NCBI RefSeq assembly: GCF_014193675.1
Contig: NZ_BLXZ01000001.1
Coordinates: 186,001-250,000 of the forward strand
Direction of reading: 5' to 3'
Source of the DNA: Geomonas limicola
Lineage (GTDB): Bacteria > Desulfobacterota > Desulfuromonadia > Geobacterales > Geobacteraceae
Length of the DNA: 64,000 bases
This document shows positions 1-8,116 of this stretch, in pieces. Position 1 is the stretch's first letter. Each line of letters starts with the position of its first letter. The notes under the pieces were generated by a model that had not been told where the DNA came from, did no database searches, and saw only the letters and a program-made list of their open reading frames with translations. The position numbers were made by a program, and so were the translations under genes.

Positions 1-488
1 TCGACGACACCCGAGATGAAGAGGGTGTAGAAGTTCTCCTTGATCTTCTTGCCATTGCGCAATAAGTAGGCCCGGCGCAGATCGGCGGTCTTGAGTTCGC
101 CGATGGCACAGAGCACCTGCAAAAGCGAGGTACGCCGCGTCAGGTCAAGGACACCAGACTTAACCCCGCTGCCGAAGATGTAGACGCGGGAGTTGGTGAT
201 CTCCTTCACAGTAACCGTGACGATCGGGTTCTTCACCAGGTCCTTAAGGCGCACCGCCAATTGTTCCTGGAGGGTACTGGGGGTGACGCCGCTGGACGCT
301 ACGTCCCCAAGCCCGGGGACCGTGATTTTGCCGTCAGGGCGCACCTTCACCGTGACGTTGAGATCCTTCACCCCCCAAACTGCAACCTCGAGGGTGTCCC
401 CCTCGCCGATTACGTAGTCGGCGGCCCCACAAAGGGCCACGCTTCCAAGCCACACCAACAGGCAGCAAACAAGCATCATAAGGCGCAT
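1..488 (-). CDS. Polysaccharide export protein (Wza/BexD type), partial
   Basis: The 162 visible residues begin with a signal peptide (about residues 1-22, ending near CGAADY) and continue into a poly-export domain with the typical YVIGEGDTLEV start and VRPDGKITVPGLGDV segment, then a SLBB-like part. The family forms the outer-membrane export channel for exopolysaccharide. The start is set by AAGGAG eight bases before the ATG. The gene lies 26 bases after the sugar-transferase gene on the same strand and runs off the left edge, so the C-terminus is not seen. Its position after the PrsT-like and sugar-transferase genes suggests the PEP-CTERM/exosortase-associated export protein; that subtype is inference. 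Confidence 0.85.
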   Translation of the reverse strand, partial: MRLMMLVCCLLVWLGSVALCGAADYVIGEGDTLEVAVWGVKDLNVTVKVRPDGKITVPGLGDVASSGVTPSTLQEQLAVRLKDLVKNPIVTVTVKEITNSRVYIFGSGVKSGVLDLTRRTSLLQVLCAIGELKTADLRRAYLLRNGKKIKENFYTLFISGVV

Positions 489-514
489 CACAAACTCCTT
501 TACCAGTCCCGGCC

Positions 515-1894
515 CTAGCGGCCCCGGCCAAACAAAACGACCTTCACGGTCTCGAACATAATCTGGGTATCCAGCAAAAAGGACAGGTTTTTAATGTAGT
601 ACAGGTCGTAGCGCAACTTCTCGATGGCGTCCTCGACGGTGGCACCGTAGGGGTAACGCACTTGGGCCCAGCCGGTGAGTCCGGGCTTTATAGTGTGCCG
701 TTTCGAGTAGTAGTAGATATCCCGTTTCAGATCCTCCACGAACTCCGGGCGCTCCGGGCGCGGTCCAATGAAGCTCATGTCCCCCCTGAGCACGTTCCAA
801 AGCTGCGGTAGTTCGTCGATGCGCGAGTTGCGGAGAAACCGCCCTACCCTGGTAACGCGGTTGTCGTTTTTCTGTGCCCAGACCGCGCCGTTTTTCTCGG
901 CGTCCTGGCGCATGGAGCGGAACTTATAGAGCAGAAAGGGCTTTTCGTTGTTGCCGACCCGCACCTGGTTGAAAAAGAGCGGCCCGGGGGAGTCCAATTT
1001 GATAACGAGGGCAATAAGTGGGAAAAAAGGAATGGTGAGGAGGAGACCGACCAGGGAAAGCAGCACGTCGAAGCAGCGCTTGTAGATGTTGACGAGGGCA
1101 GTGCGGTGGAAACCGGTAGAAAAGATAATCCAGCTGGGAGTCATCTGCTCCAGCATGAGTTTGCCCTGCACGATTTCGTAGAAGGTGGGCGCGTCAACCA
1201 CCTCGATACCGGCGAGTTTACAGCGCATCATCTCCTGTAACGGAAGCACTCCACGCCGCTCGGTAAGTGCAACCACGATCATGGAGGCACGGTATGCCTG
1301 CACGATATCCAGTAATTCCGAGTCCTTACAGATGACCTGAGAATCGAACAGGTCCGACTGGTGCACGGTTTCCTGGGGCTTACTGGCATCACAGTCAAGG
1401 TAGCCGGCCAGCTCGAAGGAGCTCGCGTGGGCGCTTAACAGCCCGCCAAGCTGGCAGGCAAGATCGCCGGTTCCCAGAATGAGCACCCGCTGCGCGAAGG
1501 GAGCCCGGTGCACCCCCGAGAAGGGGAGCGCGTGCCAGGCGAACTGCAGGACAATGAAAAGCCCGAGCGAGATGAAGATGATGCCACGCCCCAACATGAC
1601 GCTCGGGTCAAGGTAGTAAACCACCGCAAGCAGGAAAAAGGCGGCCCCACCCGCTTGCAGACAGGTGGCAAAAATTTCCCGCTTCCGGGTGGCCCTGGGG
1701 AGGCTGTATACCTCCATGAGATACGAGGAGAACAGTGTCACCGCGATGAATATGAAAAGCACCTTGAACTGCCCATCCACCCCCCACTCTTCAGGAAAAG
1801 TGAGCGAGCCAAAACGGAGCACCAGTGCGCAAAGCAGCGCAACCAGGGCCAACAGGGCATCGGAAATGAGCATCAATACAGTACGCAATTCCAT
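515..1894 (-). CDS. Exopolysaccharide polyprenyl glycosylphosphotransferase (PEP-CTERM-associated sugar transferase)
   Basis: A 459-aa protein with several N-terminal membrane helices (about residues 5-120), a central nucleotide-binding-like region with LILGTGDLA, a further membrane helix (about 270-300), and a C-terminal bacterial sugar-transferase domain carrying KFRSM, DELPQLWNVLRGDMSFIGPRP and KPGLTGWAQV. The family moves a sugar-1-phosphate from a UDP-sugar to undecaprenyl phosphate, starting the exopolysaccharide repeat at the inner membrane. Size and domain order fit the EpsB_2-type transferase found with PEP-CTERM systems. It lies between the TPR lipoprotein and the export protein, probably one transcript. 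The ribosome-binding site is weak (GAGAAC), so the start is less certain. Confidence 0.88.
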   Translation of the reverse strand: MELRTVLMLISDALLALVALLCALVLRFGSLTFPEEWGVDGQFKVLFIFIAVTLFSSYLMEVYSLPRATRKREIFATCLQAGGAAFFLLAVVYYLDPSVMLGRGIIFISLGLFIVLQFAWHALPFSGVHRAPFAQRVLILGTGDLACQLGGLLSAHASSFELAGYLDCDASKPQETVHQSDLFDSQVICKDSELLDIVQAYRASMIVVALTERRGVLPLQEMMRCKLAGIEVVDAPTFYEIVQGKLMLEQMTPSWIIFSTGFHRTALVNIYKRCFDVLLSLVGLLLTIPFFPLIALVIKLDSPGPLFFNQVRVGNNEKPFLLYKFRSMRQDAEKNGAVWAQKNDNRVTRVGRFLRNSRIDELPQLWNVLRGDMSFIGPRPERPEFVEDLKRDIYYYSKRHTIKPGLTGWAQVRYPYGATVEDAIEKLRYDLYYIKNLSFLLDTQIMFETVKVVLFGRGR

Positions 1895-1947
1895 GACAGT
1901 TCTCGTTTCTCGGCTGCTATCTGCGCTAGCACCCGCCGGTACTGCGG

Positions 1948-4596
1948 TTACTTCTTAAGTTGGGCAAGCAACTGGCGGGTCGCCTTGCTGTCCGGCCCCT
2001 CCCCCAGAGACAGTGACTTCTGAAGCGCCTGCTGGGATTTGGCCCGATCTCCGGCCTGGTAATAGGCGAGACCCAGGTGGTAGTGCACCGAGGGGTCTTG
2101 GGGCAGTTGCTGCGCGGCCCGCTCCATGACCTTTACCGCCTCGGCGGTCTTGCCGTTGCGCAAAAGAGCGTAGCCCACGGTGTCCATTACCCCGGGGTTA
2201 CCCGGCTGGAGCCTAAAAGCGCTGATCGCGTAACGCAGGGCGTCTTCCTTGTTGCCGTAGCCGTCGGCGCACAGATAGGCCAGGTTGTTAAGCGCTGGGG
2301 CGAAGTTTTCGTGCTGTGCCACGATGCTGCGGTAGCGCTGCAGGGCCTCCTGCTTCTTGCCTCCGAGGTCGCACAGGTTGCCGATGGCAAACTGTACCGG
2401 TACCGAATTGGGGTGCTGCTTGAGCGCTTCCTGGTACACGGTCTGAGCCTTTGCCAGGTCCTTCTGCTCGAGGTACAGCCCCCCAAGTGCCAGCCGCGCC
2501 TCGACATTCTGTGGGTCGGCCTTGATTGCCTTGTTCACTTCCCCGATTGCCATCGGAAGGTCCTTCAAACGCTGGTAGATCGAGGCGAGCACCAGGTAGC
2601 CATCGGGAGAGGCAGGATGCTTGGAGATCAGCCGCCCCGCCTGCTCGACCGCCTTGGGCCCCTCGTGCATGGCGAGGTAGGTCCCAATCTTTAGGCCGAT
2701 TCCCTGGGTCTCGTTCAGAGCTTCCACCTCGTCGAACGCCTTGAGCGCCTTGCGGTACTCCTGCTGCGCCAAGAGAAGCCGTCCCTTAGCCTCCCACAAC
2801 GGCTGGGAGCGCTGGTCCTGCTTGAGCGCTTGATCGATGGTCTCAAGCGCCTTGTCGGCCTTCCCTTTCTTCTGCAGGTAGCTCGCCAAGGCAAGCTGCG
2901 CCTCGACAGCCTTGGTCTGGGCGGCCTGCTGGTAGTACCCCAAGGCGTCGGCGTCCTTACCGCTGATCTCGCTCAAGGCAGCCAGGCCAAACAGCGCGCG
3001 AACGTTGCCTGGGGTCTGTTTGAGCTGGGCCGTGAATTCGGCCATCGCCTTCGGGTAATCACCCGAAACCGCATAGAAACCGGCGAGGTTCTGATAAGAG
3101 CCAGCAAAGGCGGGGTTAACCCGCTTGGCCTTCTCGAGGCACTGCACCCCTTCATTTTTGTTTCCGGTACTGAAGTGGAGCGCAGCCAGCGCGTTCAAAA
3201 GCGGCGCATCGTCCTTGCCGCCGGTGAGACCGGCATTCAAGGTGGCAGCCGCCTTGGCAGTTTTGCCCTGGCGCTGGTAGTAGGACGCCAGCAACAGACG
3301 GCTGTTCAGCGCGTTGGGAGCGACCTGCACCGCAGCGGCAAGCTCCGACTCCCCTTGCGCGCTTTGCCCCTTGCTGAGGAAGAGGGCTCCCTTTTTCAGA
3401 TGTGCGGAAACCAGTTTCGGGTCGATCTGCGTCGCGCGGTTCAGTTCCCGCATGCCGTCCTCGAAGAGCCCTTGGGCGAGGTAAGCGCTGGCCAGCATGT
3501 TGTGTGCCCCGGCATCGTTGTCGTCCACCGCGAGAGCCTTCTTGATCTCAGCTATGGCGTCGTCGGTACGCTTTTGGGTCAGCAGGGTCTGGGCCACCAT
3601 GAGCCGTGCGGCCCGAGAATTGGGGACGCGGTCCAGGATGATCCTGAACTGGCTCAGGGCAGTTTCCAGCTCTCCTTTGTTGTAATAGCTAAGACCGAGG
3701 TACTGGTACCCCTCAATTGTCGGGGCCATCTTGACCGACTGCTGCAATGCCGTTATCGCCTCACCATAGTTGCGCGAGAAGTAGCTCACCAACCCTTTAA
3801 GCCGGTAACCGTCCCCTTTCTTCGGATGGGACTTGATCATCTCCTCAGCCTGGGTCCCAGCCTTGGCGAGATCCCCCTTCTCAATGAGGATCAGGCCGAT
3901 CTTGTACTGGGCCTGGGTCTGGTTGGGGTCGAGTTGCAGGATCTTGTTATAGAGGGTGACGGCCTGATCGCTCTTGCCGGCCGTCTTCTCGAGGGCAGCC
4001 AGCATGTAGAGAGCCTTCAAGGGCTTCGCCTCGTTTTGCACCACGTCATTCAGGTAGGCGCGTGCCTGGTCAACCTGACCGGTAACTGCAAGGATCGCCG
4101 CAAGTTCCAGCTTGGTGGAGCTGCGGGTCGGCTGCGCCTTGAGTGCCTGGTTAAGGTAGTTGAGGGCGTCGCCGTATTTTTTTTGGGCGGCGCAGGAGAT
4201 CCCGAGTACCTCGAGTCCTTCCACAGCGCCCGGGTGTTTGGCCAAGTACTGTTCGCCGAGGGTGAACCCTTGGGGCCCCTTGCCGGTGGCGTTGCTGATC
4301 TTGGCCAACTCCAAGAAGCACTCGTCCCGGGACGGTTCCTGCTTCAACACCTTGGTGAACTCTTTCTCAGCCTGCTCGTGTTTGCCAAGTTCGGCATATG
4401 CTTTGGCCAACTGGAACCGGGCGTCGCTGTAGTTGCTGTCTTTCTCGAGGGCATTCTTAAAGTAGACGACGGCAGCCGAAGGATTGGATGCTTTGAGCTG
4501 TTTCATCCCTTCGTCATAGAGGGACTCTTTTGACTTGCTGCCGCATCCTGCACAGGCTAACCAAGAGACCAACATCAGGCATAACATTTTTTTCAT
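1948..4596 (-). CDS. prsT: PEP-CTERM system TPR-repeat lipoprotein PrsT
   Basis: An 882-aa protein made almost entirely of tetratricopeptide repeats after a lipoprotein-like signal (MKKMLCLMLVSWLACAGCGSK; acylated Cys near residue 18, with an imperfect lipobox). Length, the LYDEGMKQLKASNPSAAVVY start and repeats throughout fit PrsT, found in exosortase/PEP-CTERM exopolysaccharide loci. It probably scaffolds polymer export at the envelope. The start was moved five codons inside the longest frame because GGAGGGT precedes this ATG. It is first in a minus-strand unit with the sugar transferase and export protein. No sigma-54 site was found upstream on its own strand. Confidence 0.88.
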   Translation of the reverse strand: MKKMLCLMLVSWLACAGCGSKSKESLYDEGMKQLKASNPSAAVVYFKNALEKDSNYSDARFQLAKAYAELGKHEQAEKEFTKVLKQEPSRDECFLELAKISNATGKGPQGFTLGEQYLAKHPGAVEGLEVLGISCAAQKKYGDALNYLNQALKAQPTRSSTKLELAAILAVTGQVDQARAYLNDVVQNEAKPLKALYMLAALEKTAGKSDQAVTLYNKILQLDPNQTQAQYKIGLILIEKGDLAKAGTQAEEMIKSHPKKGDGYRLKGLVSYFSRNYGEAITALQQSVKMAPTIEGYQYLGLSYYNKGELETALSQFRIILDRVPNSRAARLMVAQTLLTQKRTDDAIAEIKKALAVDDNDAGAHNMLASAYLAQGLFEDGMRELNRATQIDPKLVSAHLKKGALFLSKGQSAQGESELAAAVQVAPNALNSRLLLASYYQRQGKTAKAAATLNAGLTGGKDDAPLLNALAALHFSTGNKNEGVQCLEKAKRVNPAFAGSYQNLAGFYAVSGDYPKAMAEFTAQLKQTPGNVRALFGLAALSEISGKDADALGYYQQAAQTKAVEAQLALASYLQKKGKADKALETIDQALKQDQRSQPLWEAKGRLLLAQQEYRKALKAFDEVEALNETQGIGLKIGTYLAMHEGPKAVEQAGRLISKHPASPDGYLVLASIYQRLKDLPMAIGEVNKAIKADPQNVEARLALGGLYLEQKDLAKAQTVYQEALKQHPNSVPVQFAIGNLCDLGGKKQEALQRYRSIVAQHENFAPALNNLAYLCADGYGNKEDALRYAISAFRLQPGNPGVMDTVGYALLRNGKTAEAVKVMERAAQQLPQDPSVHYHLGLAYYQAGDRAKSQQALQKSLSLGEGPDSKATRQLLAQLKK

Positions 4597-5232
4597 GTAT
4601 GTACCCTCCAAAGCAATGCCACAAACACTCGACAGGGTTAAGGATAGAAAATTAGAGCTTGCTGTCGGATTTCTTAACAGATACGCGAGAACTTTTCAAC
4701 TAAATTCGCAATTACAGCAGGCACGCCTGGATAATTTTCCGCTGATTTATCGGTAAAATGTTAAATACCACAGTAAAGCAGGGGAATTTGACTGTATTGC
4801 CAGCACTGGCCTTCGTGCGCCGTCAATCGACCATTCTTATAATGTGACCGGACACATTTTTAAAAGATACCCAATGAGTCAAGGCGCCGCTGTAGAATGG
4901 CTCCAATCAAGCCTTGACTCTCTACCGGGTTATCATTCCCGTGGAAACCCATCCAGGACCGAGTACTCTCCAACCGTAAGAACTTTTGTAGCAATTCTTT
5001 ACACTCATACCAGGGCCTGCAGCACGGACAAAATTCGGGTTCTCCCTCTCTCACATAACGACTGCGGCCCCAACTGGCTGACAAAATCTTGCAATCCCGA
5101 AAGGATAGCGCCTTGTGCTGTGCCGTTACCTTCACGATGTGCTGCCAGTCCCCTGTCGGAGTCCTTTACAACAACGCCGCGCCCTCCGCGGGCTAAAACA
5201 GGGAACTCACTGCAATTACGCCTTTTTTAAAA
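4597..5232. other. Intergenic region between prsT and the PEP-CTERM gene
   Basis: About 640 bases without a convincing gene. Short open frames here lack ribosome-binding sites and recognisable protein character. It should hold the prsT promoter (minus strand), which was not identified, and it contains a 10-bp inverted repeat listed separately. Confidence 0.6.
4876..4920. repeat. 10-bp perfect inverted repeat GAGTCAAGGC / GCCTTGACTC
   Basis: GAGTCAAGGC at 4876-4885 is exactly complementary to GCCTTGACTC at 4911-4920, with a 25-base loop. No T-run follows on either side, so it is not an obvious terminator. It lies between the divergent prsT and PEP-CTERM genes and could be an operator or an RNA stem in the prsT leader. 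Confidence 0.6.
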
Positions 5233-5250
5233 TTGGCACATGGTTTGCTT
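5233..5250 (+). promoter_or_regulatory. Sigma-54 (-24/-12) promoter of the PEP-CTERM gene
   Basis: TTGGCACATGGTTTGCTT matches the sigma-54 consensus TGGCAC-N5-TTGC, with GG and GC exactly 10 bases apart. It lies about 60 bases before the start of the PEP-CTERM protein. Sigma-54 control fits the NtrC-type PrsR regulators known from PEP-CTERM systems. Confidence 0.75.
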
Positions 5251-5309
5251 TTATAGGACAAAGACACTTTTCTTGGGGCACCAGCTACTCAATACTATAG
5301 GAGGCAGAC

Positions 5310-5954
5310 ATGAAGAAATTGGTGGCACTATTGGCAGGGGCAATGCTGTTCGTCGGTATGACGACCGCGGCACAGGCTTTAACGGTGAAGTACTCAACAG
5401 ACCTAGGTGTTTCCTACCAGGAGGCATCAAGTAACACCGGATTCCTGAGTATCTCAATACCAGGACTGAACTCTGACCTTATGACCATCACCTCTTCGAC
5501 GGTGAAACTCCCGAACTTGGCGGCTCTCAACACGACGAATATCTGGACCAACTTCACAAGTGGTGGAAGCCTCTGGATTCAGGTTAGTGATGAGCCTTAC
5601 AACATCTCGATGCCGAATGGAATGGGGGCTACCGCTAAGACCGGCCTTACCTACCAACTCGGAACTAACGTTGACCTCGAAACATTCTATGGTTCTGGCC
5701 TTTTCGATATGTCGCACCTGATTTCGGACATGGATGTACCGAGTTTCGCCACCAGCTTTGAGACTAAACTTCTTCCGACCATCACTGACCCATTTTCTCT
5801 CACCGAGTTCCTGATGATCAACATGGGCCCCGGTTCTTCGCTGACCACGGCCTCCCTTCAGCTCACCCCGGTTCCTGAGCCGGGCACCATGATGCTTTTG
5901 GGCGCCGGCTTCCTTGGCCTGGCAATTTACGGCAAACGCCGCAAAAATGCCTAA
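5310..5954 (+). CDS. PEP-CTERM sorting domain protein
   Basis: A 214-aa secreted protein with a signal peptide (MKKLVALLAGAMLFVGMTTAAQA), a Thr/Ser/Asn-rich body, and a textbook PEP-CTERM tail: VPEPGT at about residues 187-192, one hydrophobic helix (MMLLGAGFLGLAIYG) and a basic end KRRKNA. In this family an exosortase cuts at the PEP motif and the protein goes to the surface, usually with exopolysaccharide. No exosortase is visible in the window; it is presumably beyond the left edge. GGAGG precedes the ATG. A sigma-54 promoter lies upstream and a strong terminator downstream, so the gene is probably monocistronic. Confidence 0.92.
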   Translation: MKKLVALLAGAMLFVGMTTAAQALTVKYSTDLGVSYQEASSNTGFLSISIPGLNSDLMTITSSTVKLPNLAALNTTNIWTNFTSGGSLWIQVSDEPYNISMPNGMGATAKTGLTYQLGTNVDLETFYGSGLFDMSHLISDMDVPSFATSFETKLLPTITDPFSLTEFLMINMGPGSSLTTASLQLTPVPEPGTMMLLGAGFLGLAIYGKRRKNA

Positions 5955-5974
5955 CGAGGTATCTTGAACAAATG

Positions 5975-6010
5975 AAAAAATGGCGGCACTTCGGTGCCGC
6001 CATTTTTTTT
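5975..6010 (+). terminator. Rho-independent terminator
   Basis: ATGGCGGCAC and GTGCCGCCAT pair around a TTCG tetraloop, flanked by a run of A and a run of eight T. It lies 20 bases after the PEP-CTERM gene. Confidence 0.93.
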
Positions 6011-6453
6011 GCAGTTCTGAAAGGATGCTGTAAACAATTCCGACACTATCCTGTTTAGTCCCCTCCCAATCAGGGTTTAGACTCAATTTTCACTCCATAT
6101 CACTCCATTCATTACCTCACTGCCCCTGGCCATATGCCGCAGCATTCTCGGGGAAATGGCCCCGAGCAGGAGCACCTCCGTCACGAGCCTCCCTGATGGG
6201 GGGCCCGGCCCGTCTACTTAACGGCACGCAATTGCGACTCAGCCGTCGTCCCTGGGCTCATGCTAGCAGCACCACACTTAAAGGGCGGCTGCAATAGCAC
6301 AACCTGTCGAGATCATGGGCTTGCTGCCCGAAACGCCGGCAGTCGTCGGGTGCAGGCAGGTTCCCCATAGGTCGCCCAACCAACGCTTAATTCACAAGTA
6401 GCCGTCTTCGCACGATTAATCCTGTTACTGCCTATTACCTGATCGTGAGGATA
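6011..6453. other. Intergenic region without recognised genes
   Basis: About 440 bases between the terminator and the sigma-54 site of the next gene. Short open frames were rejected for lack of ribosome-binding site and protein character. No RNA gene was recognised. Confidence 0.55.
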
Positions 6454-6471
6454 CTGGCACCTGCGTTGCAT
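6454..6471 (+). promoter_or_regulatory. Sigma-54 (-24/-12) promoter of the CAAX-protease-like gene
   Basis: CTGGCACCTGCGTTGCAT fits TGGCAC-N5-TTGCA with correct GG-N10-GC spacing, about 73 bases before the start codon. It is the second such site in this PEP-CTERM region. Confidence 0.7.
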
Positions 6472-6543
6472 AATAGGGCCAGTGAACAGTGCCAGGAGTG
6501 CCCGTCTGCGGCACCCGGATCCCAGCAACGCCATGGAGCCTCG

Positions 6544-7257
6544 ATGACCGCACCTACGATTGCAGCCCCGCACAACCAGGCTCTCTACCCCCGTGCCCTC
6601 CCCTTTGTCCTGTTCATGCTCTTCATTGGCTTAAGCGAAGGCCTCGAAGTCCTGGGGCGGCGCGGCCTCTTCGAACTTGGGCCGACTACGCTGTACTACC
6701 TGTACCCGATTAAAGCCTGCGCCGTTGCAGCACTTCTATATTTCTACCGACAGCACTACCGTGAACTGTTCTGGCGCGACCTTGCCAACGTTCGCAACAG
6801 CGCCCTCAGCGTTGTCGTCGCTCTCATCACCTGCACCATCTGGGTCTGGACAGACTGGGTCTTCGCCGTATCGGGTTCCCCTGCCGGATTCAACCCTGAA
6901 CTGCTTCCCGACGGCGCAATCCGCATCCTTATGACCGCGGTACGGGTGGCCGGCGCGGTGCTCGTTGTGCCGCTCATGGAGGAGCTCTTCTGGCGTTCGT
7001 TCATGCTGCGCTACCTCATCGACGCCGACTTCGAGAAGGTGCCGATAGGGCGCTTCAGCTGGTTTTCCTTTGCGGCGACAACCGTTCTTTTCGGCCTTGA
7101 ACATCACTTCATCATCGCCGGCATGATCGCCGGAGCCATCTACAACGCGCTTTACTACGCAACCCGCAGCATCTCACAATGCGTGCTGGCCCATGCCGTC
7201 ACCAACCTTGCTCTGGCTGTCTACGTGCTTAGCACCGGCAGGTGGTACTTCTGGTAG
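6544..7257 (+). CDS. CAAX prenyl protease-related (CPBP family) membrane protein, PEP-CTERM associated
   Basis: A 237-aa multi-spanning membrane protein with the CPBP/Abi signature: MEELFWRSFMLRYL (catalytic Glu pair at about residues 146-147), LFGLEHHF (about 183-190) and a final AHAVTNL. These residues form the intramembrane glutamic-protease site. The N-terminal LYPRALPFVLFMLFIGLSE resembles the CAAX-related family found with exosortase systems. The start 33 codons inside the longest frame was chosen because GGAG precedes this ATG by five bases and the protein then starts just before the first helix. It is the last gene of the PEP-CTERM group; the substrate is unknown. Confidence 0.85.
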   Translation: MTAPTIAAPHNQALYPRALPFVLFMLFIGLSEGLEVLGRRGLFELGPTTLYYLYPIKACAVAALLYFYRQHYRELFWRDLANVRNSALSVVVALITCTIWVWTDWVFAVSGSPAGFNPELLPDGAIRILMTAVRVAGAVLVVPLMEELFWRSFMLRYLIDADFEKVPIGRFSWFSFAATTVLFGLEHHFIIAGMIAGAIYNALYYATRSISQCVLAHAVTNLALAVYVLSTGRWYFW

Positions 7258-7416
7258 CCCACCGACAGGTAAGGACCCAGGGCGGTCGGGGAGCAGAAAA
7301 AACAAAAGGGTCACGCCTATCTGGCGCCACCCCTTGTCGTGCAGCTGTGTAAATTTAACCGACAGCCGTGCGCTCCTCGTGTAAAGGATTCCAACACGGC
7401 ATTTTGTCTGCGCAGG

Positions 7417-7629
7417 TTACCCCGCCGACTGGGAACGGTGCAATGCGCGCCGCTCCACCCCGTCAAACCTGGGGCTTTGAGAGCTGGTCCTTATAGGATC
7501 TACTCCGATGGTCACCCATCCGGAACTACGCAAAAATCTGGCAACCACTCCCGCCTCGATAAGACTGTCCAGCATAAAGTCCTTGACGTAGTCATACCGG
7601 TTGTTGGTCCAGTTTACCTGAACAAGCAT
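7417..7629 (-). CDS. Small conserved protein (GSU3473-like)
   Basis: A 70-aa protein with a strong ribosome-binding site (AGGAGGGG) and a compact N-terminal domain: MLVQVNWTNNRYDYVKDFML, then FLRSSGWVTIGVDPIR. The pattern resembles the short Geobacter proteins annotated as GSU3473 family, of unknown function. The tail after about residue 50 (Ser/Arg-rich) looks less constrained. A sigma-54-like site lies upstream. The family assignment is from memory of the pattern and should be checked. Confidence 0.7.
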   Translation of the reverse strand: MLVQVNWTNNRYDYVKDFMLDSLIEAGVVARFLRSSGWVTIGVDPIRTSSQSPRFDGVERRALHRSQSAG

Positions 7630-7695
7630 GGTCCCCTCCTGACGCTCTGGTCGTTCACACGGCCCAGGGAAACCCTAAGGGCAGCATCCTCAACG

Positions 7696-7713
7696 TGCAA
7701 ATTCAGTGCCGGC
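7696..7713 (-). promoter_or_regulatory. Probable sigma-54 promoter of the GSU3473-like gene
   Basis: On the minus strand CCGGCACTGAATTTGCAC has GG and GC separated by exactly 10 bases and a good TTTGCA -12 part; the first base of TGGCAC is replaced by C. It lies about 70 bases before the start codon. Confidence 0.5.
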
Positions 7714-7744
7714 AACCTAATGAGAAACCGGCAAGTCGATCCCC

Positions 7745-8062
7745 TTAAAACTGCCGCAAGAGATCCTGGGCGGCCCGCGATGAGAGAGTGAGCGGGGTGA
7801 GGCAGCGCGACTGGCGCAGACTGAGCTCCGAGATGTTGGCCCCCTCCCGAAACAGATCCAGGGGAATCTCCCGGCAGGCGCAGCGTCCAGCGCGGCTGTG
7901 CAGTGCGGAGACCCCCACTTGCGCCGGAGTATCTGTGTTAGCGGCGGGTGCGGGGCCGGTGCCAACCGGCTCGGACAGCGCGTCTTCCCGGCGTGAAGGG
8001 ACACATGGGGCCCCGGCAGGTCCAAGGGGCGAGTGAACCAGAGGATCAACGGGTTTGCTCAT
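7745..8062 (-). CDS. Small protein ending in a flagellin C-terminal-like helix
   Basis: A 105-aa protein starting 54 bases after the flagellin stop on the same strand, with GGAGGG before its ATG. The first 70 residues are Pro/Ala-rich without a recognised domain. The last 34 residues align without gaps to the end of the upstream flagellin with about 18 identities, including EGAN, RQS, LSS.AAQ and the final Phe. In flagellin this segment forms the D0 helix that packs the filament core and is read by export and chaperone proteins. No flagellin N-terminal domain is present. Possible roles are filament length control, capping, chaperone decoy or a decayed flagellin copy; none is established. Confidence 0.7.
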   Translation of the reverse strand: MSKPVDPLVHSPLGPAGAPCVPSRREDALSEPVGTGPAPAANTDTPAQVGVSALHSRAGRCACREIPLDLFREGANISELSLRQSRCLTPLTLSSRAAQDLLRQF

Positions 8063-8116
8063 CGGATGCCCTCCAGGAAAGGCGGCGAAACGCAGGCGCG
8101 TCCCGCCGCCCCGTTG

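Noticed and set aside
2830..4533. 567-codon antisense frame over prsT
   Set aside because: The TPR repeat protein on the minus strand is unambiguous; the opposite frame has no domain or ribosome-binding site.
4844..5230. 128-aa open frame on the plus strand
   Set aside because: No ribosome-binding site, odd composition, and it overlaps an inverted repeat and regulatory DNA; no protein character seen.
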